Assembly: GCA_002470165.1 (NCBI GenBank)
Contig: DKNF01000219.1
Span: 1 to 5,435, forward strand
Direction: 5' to 3'
DNA length: 5,435 nt
Source: Betaproteobacteria bacterium UBA7395
Lineage (GTDB): Bacteria; Pseudomonadota; Gammaproteobacteria; Burkholderiales; Rhodocyclaceae
Both the position numbers and the translations under genes were made by a program. Below the pieces are notes generated by a model, which saw nothing but the letters and a program-made list of their open reading frames with translations, searched no databases and was not told the origin of the DNA. This document shows, one piece after another, positions 1 to 5,435 of this stretch. The number at the start of each line of letters is the position of its first letter. The stretch's first letter is position 1.

Positions 1-1
1 C

Positions 2-844
2 GGCAAGTGGTTCAACGTCGTCTCCTACGGCCTGAACGAAAAGGAAGAAATCGACTACGACAAGATGGAAGCGCTGGCCCGCGAGCACAAGCCGCGCCTG
101 ATCGTCGCCGGTGCCTCGGCCTACGCGCTGCGCATCGATTTCGAGCGCTTCGCCAAGATCGCCAAGGAAGTCGGCGCCATCTTCTGGGTCGACATGGCCC
201 ACTACGCCGGTCTGATCGCTGCCGGTTTCTACCCGAACCCGGTGCCGTTCGCCGATGTCGTCACCACGACCACGCACAAGACCCTGCGCGGTCCGCGCGG
301 CGGCGTCGTGCTGATGAAGGCTGAGCATGAAAAGGCGATCAACTCCGCCATCTTCCCGGGCCTGCAGGGCGGTCCGCTGATGCATGTGATCGCCGCCAAG
401 GCCGTCGCCTTCAAGGAAGCAGCGACGCCCGAGTTCAAGAACTATCAGGAACAGGTGATCATGAACGCCCGCGTCATGGCCCGCGTGCTGGGTGAAGAGC
501 GCGGCCTGCGCATCGTTTCCGGCCGTACCGAAAGCCACGTCTTCCTGGTCGACCTGCGCGCCAAGAATCTGACCGGCAAGGAAGCCGAAGCGGCGCTGGG
601 CAATGCCCACATCACCGTCAACAAGAACGGCATCCCGAACGACCCGCAGAAGCCTTTCGTCACCTCCGGCATCCGCATCGGTTCGCCGGCAATGACGACG
701 CGTGGCTTCACCGAGATCGAAGCCGAGCAGATCGCTCACCTGATCGCCGACGTGCTCGACGCGCCGAACGACGAAGCGGTTGCCGCCCGTGTCCGTGAGC
801 AGGTGTCGGCGCTGTGCAAGCGCTTCCCGGTCTACGGTGCCTAA
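2..844 (+). CDS. glyA: Serine hydroxymethyltransferase, C-terminal 280 residues (5' end outside window)
   Basis: This PLP enzyme interconverts serine plus tetrahydrofolate with glycine plus 5,10-methylenetetrahydrofolate in the cytoplasm, the main source of one-carbon units. The open frame enters at the left edge and aligns by eye with E. coli GlyA from about residue 137, so roughly the first third of the usual ~415 residues is missing. Visible landmarks (fragment numbering) are VDMAHYAGL at 63-71, with the Asp (64) and His (67) that contact PLP, and [14 protein letters not shown], whose Lys93 (codon 278-280) is the PLP Schiff-base lysine. [15 protein letters not shown] and TVNKN follow, then TSGIRIG with the substrate-carboxylate Arg. 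The C-terminus KRFPVYGA is typical and the stop is TAA. An internal ATG at 65 is not the start, because conserved sequence continues upstream of it. nrdR follows after 6 bases, so the genes are probably co-transcribed. Family assignment is secure; the promoter lies outside the window. Confidence 0.97.
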   Translation, partial: GKWFNVVSYGLNEKEEIDYDKMEALAREHKPRLIVAGASAYALRIDFERFAKIAKEVGAIFWVDMAHYAGLIAAGFYPNPVPFADVVTTTTHKTLRGPRGGVVLMKAEHEKAINSAIFPGLQGGPLMHVIAAKAVAFKEAATPEFKNYQEQVIMNARVMARVLGEERGLRIVSGRTESHVFLVDLRAKNLTGKEAEAALGNAHITVNKNGIPNDPQKPFVTSGIRIGSPAMTTRGFTEIEAEQIAHLIADVLDAPNDEAVAARVREQVSALCKRFPVYGA

Positions 845-850
845 AAGCCC

Positions 851-1315
851 ATGAAGTGCCCTTTCTGCGGCAATGACGAAACCGGGGTGGTCGACACCCG
901 GGTTTCCGAAGAGGGCGACATCGTCCGTCGCCGCAGGAAGTGCGCTGCCTGTGACAAGCGTTTCACCACCTACGAACGGGCAGAAATCCAGTTGCCGCAG
1001 GTGGTCAAGAAGAACGGCCTGCGCGCCGACTTCAGCCGTGCCAAGTTGCGGGCCAGTCTCGAACTGGCGCTGCGCAAGCGGCCGGTGTCGATCGAATCGG
1101 TCGACGCGGCGATTGCCGACATCGAGGAAAAGCTGCTGACCGCCGGCGAGCGCGAGGTCAGCACGCAGCAACTGGGCGAACTGGTGATGCGCGAGCTGAA
1201 GAAGCTCGACAAGGTTGCCTACATCCGCTTTGCCTCCGTCTATCGCAATTTCGAGGACGTCGACGCCTTTTCCAAGGCGATCAAGGAAGTCTCGCCGGTT
1301 TCCCGCAAGAAATGA
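851..1315 (+). CDS. nrdR: Transcriptional repressor NrdR (zinc ribbon plus ATP-cone)
   Basis: NrdR senses the ATP/dATP balance and represses ribonucleotide reductase operons by binding paired NrdR boxes near their promoters. The 154-residue length matches the family (about 150-170). The N-terminal zinc ribbon is intact: Cys3-x2-Cys6 and Cys31-x2-Cys34, with the basic RRRRK stretch (26-30) and KRFTTYE after it. Residues from about 49 to 139 form the ATP-cone, beginning [17 protein letters not shown] and ending with [17 protein letters not shown], a family hallmark. The ATG starts directly at MKCPFC, the invariant N-terminus, which fixes the start. Only a weak purine stretch (AAAAG) precedes it, so translation may depend on coupling to glyA 6 bases upstream. 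Its TGA overlaps the ribD ATG. No ribonucleotide reductase gene or recognisable NrdR box is in the window, so its targets lie elsewhere. Confidence 0.98.
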   Translation: MKCPFCGNDETGVVDTRVSEEGDIVRRRRKCAACDKRFTTYERAEIQLPQVVKKNGLRADFSRAKLRASLELALRKRPVSIESVDAAIADIEEKLLTAGEREVSTQQLGELVMRELKKLDKVAYIRFASVYRNFEDVDAFSKAIKEVSPVSRKK

Positions 1316-2400
1316 GTTTTTCGGCCCTCGACCGCAGCATGATGGCGCGGGCGCTGCAACTGGCCGAACACGGCCTGTGGACGACCTCGCCTAATCCGCG
1401 CGTCGGTTGCGTGCTGGTCCGCGCGGGTGAAATCGTCGGCGAAGGCTGGCACGAGAAGGCGGGCGAGCCGCATGCCGAAGTCCATGCTTTACGTGCCGCC
1501 GGCGAGCGGGCGCGTGGCGCCACCGCCTACGTTACGCTCGAGCCCTGCAGCCACCACGGACGTACGCCGCCGTGTGCGGAAGCGCTGATCGCTGCCGGCG
1601 TCAGCCGTGTCGTCGCAGCGATGGGCGATCCGAATCCGCTGGTTGCTGGGCGCGGTCTGACCCTGCTGCAGGCGGCCGGGATAGAGACGGCCAGCGGCCT
1701 GCTGGAAAGCGAGGCACGTGAGCTGAACATCGGCTTCGTCTCGCGCATGACCCGTGGTCGGCCATGGTTGCGGCTCAAGGCGGCGGCCAGTCTGGACGGC
1801 AAGACGGCGCTGAACAACGGCGTCAGCCAGTGGATCACCGGACCGGATGCGCGCCGCGACGGTCATCGCTGGCGGGCGCGTGCCTGTGCCGTGCTGACCG
1901 GGGTCGGTACCGTCCGTGACGACGACCCCGGCCTGAACGTGCGTGACGTCGACACCCCGCGCCAACCGCTCCGGGTGGTGGTCGATAGCCGCCTGGAAAC
2001 GCCGCCGACGGCGAAGATCCTGGCCGGCGGCGGAACGCTGATCTTTGCTGCGGTCGATGACGCGGAGCGGGCTGCGCGGCTGCGCGCCGCCGGTGCCGAA
2101 ATCGTTTTCCTGCCCAATCCCCGGGGCAAGGTCGACCTGGCGGCGCTGTTGCAGGAACTGGGACGGCGCGGCATCAACGAGGTGCATGCCGAAGCCGGCA
2201 GCAAACTCAACGGCTCCTTGCTGCGCGAAGGACTGGTCGACGAATTCGTCTTCTACCTCGCGCCCTGCCTGATTGGCGACGACGCGGCCGGCTTGTTCAG
2301 CCTGCCGGCGCTGACGACGCTAGCCGACAAGCAGGCGCTGAAGATTCTCGATCTGCGGCAGATTGGCGCAGATATTCGCCTGATCGCACGGCCGAGTTAG
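1312..2400 (+). CDS. ribD: Bifunctional riboflavin biosynthesis protein RibD (deaminase/reductase)
   Basis: RibD carries out two successive steps of riboflavin synthesis: deamination of diaminohydroxyphosphoribosylaminopyrimidine, then NADPH-dependent reduction of the ribosyl side chain. The 362-residue length fits the family (E. coli about 367). The N-terminal deaminase domain (about 5-145) has [12 protein letters not shown], then zinc ligands in PHAEVHAL (His54, with catalytic Glu56) and in [11 protein letters not shown] (Cys79, Cys88). The reductase domain (about 150-360) shows [47 protein letters not shown] and the late [16 protein letters not shown] motif (from 294). Both active sites look intact. 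The ATG overlaps the nrdR stop (ATGA), indicating translational coupling; there is no good Shine-Dalgarno. The 3' end lies head-on against the minus-strand moeB/thiF frame, which as written overlaps it by 104 bases. I see no FMN riboswitch, as expected for a gene inside an operon. Confidence 0.97.
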   Translation: MSFSALDRSMMARALQLAEHGLWTTSPNPRVGCVLVRAGEIVGEGWHEKAGEPHAEVHALRAAGERARGATAYVTLEPCSHHGRTPPCAEALIAAGVSRVVAAMGDPNPLVAGRGLTLLQAAGIETASGLLESEARELNIGFVSRMTRGRPWLRLKAAASLDGKTALNNGVSQWITGPDARRDGHRWRARACAVLTGVGTVRDDDPGLNVRDVDTPRQPLRVVVDSRLETPPTAKILAGGGTLIFAAVDDAERAARLRAAGAEIVFLPNPRGKVDLAALLQELGRRGINEVHAEAGSKLNGSLLREGLVDEFVFYLAPCLIGDDAAGLFSLPALTTLADKQALKILDLRQIGADIRLIARPS

Positions 2401-3157
2401 GCGCACAGACCGCGCAGTCGGGGTCGCGGCGGAACTTCACGGTCCGCCATTCCATGTTCAGGGCGTCGAGCAGCAGCAGGCGGCCACTCAGCGATTCACC
2501 GATCCCGGCGGCGAGCTTCAGTGCTTCGGCCGCCTGCATCGTGCCGACGATGCCGGTCAGCGGGGCGAACACGCCCATCACCGCACAGCGGACTTCCTCG
2601 ACATCGTCGCCTTCGGGAAACAGACAGTGGTAGCACGGGGCATCGTCACGGGCCAGGTCGTAGACGCTGACCTGGCCGTCGAAGCGGATGGCGGCGCCGG
2701 ACACCAGTGGCTTGCGGTGATGCACGCAGGCGCGGTTGATGGCGTGGCGGGTGGCGAAATTGTCGGTGCAGTCGAGGACGATGTCGGCGCTGGCGACCAG
2801 CGCGTCGAGCTCGGCGCCGGCCAGGCGCTGTTGCAGCGGAACGACTTCGATCGTGGGATTCAGCGCGGCCAGCGCCAGCCGGCCGGATTCGGCCTTGGCC
2901 ATGCCGACGCGAGCCTCGGTGTGGATGATCTGACGTTGCAGGTTGGTCAGGTCGACCGCATCGTCGTCGACCAGCGTGATCCTGCCGACGCCACCCGAGG
3001 CAAGATAAAGCGCCGCCGGCGAACCGAGACCGCCGGCGCCGACGATCAAGGCGTGGGTGTCGAGAATGCGCTGCTGTCCCTCGATGCCGAGGGCGTCAAG
3101 CAGGATGTGCCGGCTGTAGCGGAGCAGTTGCTCGTCGGTCACTTGTACTCGCGCCAT
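2297..3157 (-). CDS. moeB: E1-like sulfur-carrier adenylyltransferase, MoeB/ThiF/HesA family, with unusual C-terminal tail
   Basis: Members adenylate the C-terminal Gly-Gly of a ubiquitin-like sulfur carrier (MoaD for molybdopterin, ThiS for thiamine). Numbering from the ATG at 3157: LLRYSRHILL with Arg16 (E. coli MoeB Arg14), nucleotide loop GAGGLGS (40-46), NLQRQ with Arg75, MAKAES with Lys88, and DCTDNFATR with Asp132, all at a constant +2 offset from the MoeB active-site residues. Two zinc Cys pairs are present, CYHC (175-178) and CAVC (248-251). Cys191 lies in the crossover region. No rhodanese domain follows. MoeB normally ends about two residues after the last Cys; here the frame continues 33 residues past Pro253, wholly inside the ribD 3' end (see finding). 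Start choice: the ATG overlaps the upstream gene by 19 bases, while a GTG at 3142 gives a 4-base GTGA overlap and begins MTDEQLLRYSR, so either is plausible. No carrier gene is nearby, so MoeB versus ThiF is unresolved. Confidence 0.88.
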   Translation of the reverse strand: MARVQVTDEQLLRYSRHILLDALGIEGQQRILDTHALIVGAGGLGSPAALYLASGGVGRITLVDDDAVDLTNLQRQIIHTEARVGMAKAESGRLALAALNPTIEVVPLQQRLAGAELDALVASADIVLDCTDNFATRHAINRACVHHRKPLVSGAAIRFDGQVSVYDLARDDAPCYHCLFPEGDDVEEVRCAVMGVFAPLTGIVGTMQAAEALKLAAGIGESLSGRLLLLDALNMEWRTVKFRRDPDCAVCAPNSAVRSGEYLRQSAADRESSAPACRLASSAPAG

Positions 3158-3543
3158 TCCGGCGGCGTGTCGTCGTGGTCGCCGTGCGGGCGGTGTTCCC
3201 AGGCTTGAACGTAAGCGCCTTCGGGCGACGGTTTGAGGCGTTTCTCGGGAACGACCATGTTGTGCAGCTGGGTTTCCTCGACGTAATGGATGAGCGCGCG
3301 TGTCAGCTTGCTCATCAAGGTATTGTCGAGGTGGTAACCCTTGTCTTCCAGATGGTCTTCCAGCTCGGCCAGTGTGTGCTGGGTCAGTTCGTACTCGACG
3401 CCGAGCGCGCGCTTCTCGTACTTCGGCTCGACGTCGATTTCGTCCATGTTCTTCAGGTCGTCCGCCGCCTCCGGCACCTGGCCTGGCGGAAACTTGGAGA
3501 ACAGGATCTCCCTTTTTTTCCTGAGGTCTGCGTTGTTGCCCAT
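3139..3543 (-). CDS. Uncharacterised 134-residue protein between ctpA and moeB/thiF
   Basis: I do not recognise this protein. It is probably cytoplasmic: no signal peptide, no membrane segment, no Cys. The N-terminus is basic (ADLRKKREILFSKFPPGQ), followed by an acidic stretch (about 25-45). A core (about 46-98) reads as strand-helix-strand-helix: ALGVEYEL, LAELEDHLEDKG, YHLDN, then a long amphipathic helix LMSKLTRALIHYVEETQLHN. The tail is rich in Pro, His and Asp and ends PPEWREYK. Eight His in 135 residues could bind metal, but that is only inference. It is probably a real gene: a strong GGGAGGG lies just upstream, it fills the gap between ctpA (about 28 bases) and moeB exactly, and its stop overlaps the next gene. 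Tandem ATGs sit at 3546 and 3543; Shine-Dalgarno spacing (1 versus 4 bases after GGAGG) favours the second. Its codons include an A7 run (3513-3519). Conserved-hypothetical status is my expectation, not checked. Confidence 0.82.
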   Translation of the reverse strand: MGNNADLRKKREILFSKFPPGQVPEAADDLKNMDEIDVEPKYEKRALGVEYELTQHTLAELEDHLEDKGYHLDNTLMSKLTRALIHYVEETQLHNMVVPEKRLKPSPEGAYVQAWEHRPHGDHDDTPPEWREYK

Positions 3544-3546
3544 CAT

Positions 3547-3554
3547 CCCTCCCT
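3547..3554 (-). promoter_or_regulatory. Strong Shine-Dalgarno (AGGGAGGG) for the unknown gene
   Basis: On the minus strand AGGGAGGG lies immediately before a tandem ATGATG. It is the best ribosome-binding site in the window, since the other gene starts rely on overlaps with little Shine-Dalgarno sequence. GGAGG ends 1 base before the first ATG and 4 bases before the second, which favours initiation at 3543. It supports independent, possibly strong, translation of the unknown gene within the operon. Confidence 0.7.
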
Positions 3555-3571
3555 GCTCGGATACCTGATCC

Positions 3572-4951
3572 TTACTTGGCCTGCATGATCTGCAGGCCCT
3601 TGAGGATATTCAGTGCCTGCTGGAACTGGTAGTCGTTCTTGCCGGCGTATTCCAGGCGGGCCGGCATTTCGTCGGCTTCTTCCTTGTCCTGCTTGCCGGC
3701 CGGCTTGGCCGGTGCCAGCTTGCTTTCATCCTTGCCGGCTTCCTGCTTGTCCTCAAGATGGCGCTCCAGGTCGGCTTCGCGGACGCGTGCGGAACTGCTG
3801 CCGTTGGGACTTTCCTCGACGACGATGTCCGGGGTGATGCCCTTGGCCTGGATCGAGCGGCCTGCCGGCGTGTAATAACGGGCCGTGGTCAGCTTGATCG
3901 CGGTGTTGTTAGGCAGCGGCAGGACCGACTGGACGGAACCCTTGCCGAAGGTCTGGGTGCCGACGATGGCCGCACGCTTGTGATCCTGCAGCGCGCCGGC
4001 GACGATTTCCGAGGCCGAGGCCGAGCCGCCATTGACCAGTACCACCATTGGGACTTTCTTGACGCCGACCGGCAGGTTGCGCAGTGGATCTTCGCGGGTG
4101 CCGCGCAGGTAATCGCGCGGACGGGCGAGGAACTCCTGTTTGGCGTCCGGGGTGCGGCCGTCGGTCGACACGACCTTGGTGTCCGGCGGCAGGAAGGCGG
4201 CGGAAACGCCGATGGCACCGTGGAGCAGGCCGCCCGGATCGTTGCGCAGGTCGAGCACCAGGCCCTTGAGGTCGCCTTCCTTGTAAACATTGCTCAGATG
4301 CTTGGCCAGGTCGGGTACCGTGGCTTCCTGGAACTGGGTGATGCGGACCCAGGCGTAGCCGGGTTCGACGATCTTCGACTTGACGCTCTGGACCTTGATG
4401 ACTTCGCGGACCAGCGTGATTTCCAGCGGCTTGCTCTCGCCTTTACGCAGGATGCTCAGGCGGATCGCAGTCTTGGGTTTGCCGCGCATCTTCTTGACCG
4501 CATCGGACAGGCTCAGACCCTTGACCGGGGTGTCGTCGAGCTTGAAGATCAGGTCGCCGGCCTTGACGCCGGCCCGGTAGGCGGGCGTGTCCTCGATCGG
4601 CGAGACGACCTTGACCAGGCCGTCTTCCATGCCGACTTCGATGCCGAGGCCGCCGAATTCCCCCTGGGTGCCGACCTGCAGATCCTTGAACGAGTCGGCA
4701 TCGAGGTAGGCGGAGTGCGGGTCGAGATTGGACAACAGGCCGGAGATCGCGTTGGCGATCATCTTCTTGTCATCGACCGGCTCGACGTAACCCTGTTTGA
4801 TCGCGCTGTAAACCTCGGCGAAGGTGCGCAGGTCTTCGATCGGCAGGCCGGCACGCGCTTCCTTCTCGGCGAAGGCCGGCAGCTGCAGCGTGATCAGGGC
4901 GCCGGCAACGAAGGCGCCGACGGTAAGACTCAAGGTTTTGAATTTGCTCAT
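3572..4951 (-). CDS. ctpA: Exported carboxy-terminal processing protease, S41A family (CtpA-type)
   Basis: This is a periplasmic serine protease that trims or degrades proteins from their C-termini. From the ATG at 4951 it has 459 residues. A signal peptide is clear: MSKFK, a hydrophobic run to about residue 24, then AFA before EKE as the likely cleavage site. A PDZ domain (about 98-180) contains GGLGIEV and SPIEDTPAYRAGVKAGDLI. The peptidase core has LKGLVLDLRNDPGGLL, then NGGSASASEIVAGALQDH and TFGKGSVQ. The catalytic Ser312-Lys337-Gln341 are spaced 25 and 4 residues apart, as in CtpB, and look intact. TTARYYTPAGRSIQAKGITPDI follows. A charged Lys/Glu/Pro-rich linker (about 380-432) leads to a closing DYQFQQALNILKGLQ segment usual for proteobacterial homologues. 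The start at 4951 overlaps the envC stop as ATGA and begins the signal peptide well; an ATG at 4966 would add five residues (MGQSE). Confidence 0.95.
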   Translation of the reverse strand: MSKFKTLSLTVGAFVAGALITLQLPAFAEKEARAGLPIEDLRTFAEVYSAIKQGYVEPVDDKKMIANAISGLLSNLDPHSAYLDADSFKDLQVGTQGEFGGLGIEVGMEDGLVKVVSPIEDTPAYRAGVKAGDLIFKLDDTPVKGLSLSDAVKKMRGKPKTAIRLSILRKGESKPLEITLVREVIKVQSVKSKIVEPGYAWVRITQFQEATVPDLAKHLSNVYKEGDLKGLVLDLRNDPGGLLHGAIGVSAAFLPPDTKVVSTDGRTPDAKQEFLARPRDYLRGTREDPLRNLPVGVKKVPMVVLVNGGSASASEIVAGALQDHKRAAIVGTQTFGKGSVQSVLPLPNNTAIKLTTARYYTPAGRSIQAKGITPDIVVEESPNGSSSARVREADLERHLEDKQEAGKDESKLAPAKPAGKQDKEEADEMPARLEYAGKNDYQFQQALNILKGLQIMQAK

Positions 4952-5435
4952 TTCAGACTGGCCCATCTCATGGGGTCGATCGGTTGCCCTTTGTGGCGGA
5001 TTTCAAAGTATAAACCGGATTCCGGATTGCCTCCGGTATTGCCGACGGTGGCGATGGTTTCACCCCCCTTGACGGCCTGGCCGACCTGCTTGAGCAGCGA
5101 ATCGTTGTTGCCGTAGATCGACAGGTAGGCGTCGCCGTGGTCGACGATCAGCAGGTTGCCGAAGCCGCGCATCCATTCCGAGAAGACGACGCGGCCGTTG
5201 GCAACGGCCTTGACCGGGCTGCCGGTGTCAGTGCGGATGAACAGCCCGCGCCACTGGCCGCCGCCGTCGCGGGGGGCGCCGAAGCGGCCGATGACCGTGC
5301 CGCGTACCGGCAGACGCAGCGTGCCGCGCAACTTGGCGAAGCTGCCGTCGTTGGCAACCGGTTCGTAACGATTTTCCGCCCCGCTGGCCTGGGCCGGCGG
5401 CGCCGGCTCGCGCGTTCCCGGCGAGGCGGTTTGCG
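4948..5435 (-). CDS. envC: EnvC-like murein hydrolase activator, C-terminal 161 residues (degenerate LytM/M23 domain; 5' end outside window)
   Basis: EnvC proteins are periplasmic activators of N-acetylmuramyl-L-alanine amidases (AmiA/AmiB in E. coli) during septal wall splitting. The open frame enters from the right edge. The visible part starts with a Pro/Ala-rich linker, then FAKLRGTLRLPVRGTVIGRFG, the usual entry to an M23 domain, followed by SPVKAVANGRVVFSEWM, GNLLIVDHGDAYLSIYGN, VKGGETIATVGNTG and GLYFEIRHKGQPIDPMRW. The zinc ligands of active M23 peptidases are missing: the first His position is replaced in GLFIRTD, and the HxH of the HLHFEIR-type motif is GLY. This degenerate site is the hallmark of EnvC rather than of an active LytM endopeptidase. 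The coiled-coil N-terminal half that EnvC proteins carry is beyond the edge, so it cannot be checked. The TGA overlaps the ctpA ATG by four bases, implying translational coupling. Confidence 0.9.
   Translation of the reverse strand, partial: QTASPGTREPAPPAQASGAENRYEPVANDGSFAKLRGTLRLPVRGTVIGRFGAPRDGGGQWRGLFIRTDTGSPVKAVANGRVVFSEWMRGFGNLLIVDHGDAYLSIYGNNDSLLKQVGQAVKGGETIATVGNTGGNPESGLYFEIRHKGQPIDPMRWASLK

Noticed and set aside
1489..2187. 232-codon minus-strand open frame opposite ribD
   Set aside because: It is a shadow of ribD with Arg/Gln/Pro-rich composition, no domain and no supporting Shine-Dalgarno or neighbour spacing.
2340..2420. Short inverted repeat GGCG...CGCC near the ribD end as a possible terminator
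   Set aside because: The stem is only four pairs with no following T-run, and such repeats are expected by chance in this base composition.
2627..3208. 193-codon plus-strand open frame opposite moeB/thiF
   Set aside because: It is antisense to a frame with all family motifs, has GC-shadow composition, and ends inside the unknown gene without meaningful context.
3175..3588. 137-codon plus-strand open frame opposite the unknown gene, considered as the real gene instead
   Set aside because: The minus-strand frame has the strong ribosome-binding site, fits the operon spacing and overlap, and has a more protein-like helix pattern. The plus frame would cut into the ctpA 3' end.
3758..5116. 452-codon open frame on the plus strand opposite ctpA and envC
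   Set aside because: It is fully antisense to two well-supported genes, and its Asp/Gly/Arg/Val/Gln-heavy repetitive composition is what a GC-rich gene produces on its opposite strand. It has no recognisable motif and crosses the envC/ctpA boundary.
1..5435. Search by eye for tRNA/rRNA genes, CRISPR repeats, insertion-sequence ends, riboswitches and NrdR boxes
   Set aside because: Nearly every base is inside a well-supported coding frame; no repeats, cloverleaf-like stretches or paired NrdR-box-like sites were noticed.

Overview
The window is a gene-dense, high-GC stretch (clearly above 60% G+C by eye) of what looks like a betaproteobacterial chromosome. Protein-level similarity to remembered families and the gene order (glyA-nrdR-ribD facing an envC-ctpA-moeB group) suggest Rhodocyclales or a relative such as Dechloromonas/Azonexus. 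The taxonomic guess rests on gene order and sequence style, not on a search.

Layout. Left part (1-2400), plus strand: the C-terminal two thirds of glyA (serine hydroxymethyltransferase, cut by the window edge), then nrdR (repressor of ribonucleotide reductase genes) after 6 bases, then ribD (bifunctional riboflavin deaminase/reductase), whose ATG overlaps the nrdR stop as ATGA. This is a tightly packed operon linking one-carbon/serine metabolism, deoxyribonucleotide control and riboflavin synthesis.

Right part (2297-5435), minus strand, read from high to low coordinates: the C-terminal part of an EnvC-type LytM protein (cut by the window edge), ctpA (exported S41 carboxy-terminal processing protease) overlapping it by ATGA, a 134-135 residue protein of unknown function after a 20-30 base gap with a strong Shine-Dalgarno sequence, and a MoeB/ThiF/HesA-type E1-like adenylyltransferase. 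The first two belong to cell-envelope/peptidoglycan handling; the last activates a ubiquitin-like sulfur carrier for molybdopterin or thiamine synthesis.

The two operons converge near 2400 with no intergenic space. As written, the moeB/thiF reading frame runs about 100 bases into the 3' end of ribD, adding a 33-residue tail that the family normally lacks. A one-base frame change would end it where E. coli MoeB ends. That junction and the unknown protein are the two items most worth a second look. I found no RNA gene, mobile element, CRISPR array, prophage sign or intrinsic terminator. The region reads as ordinary core chromosome, and I see no convincing evidence of a new multi-gene system.
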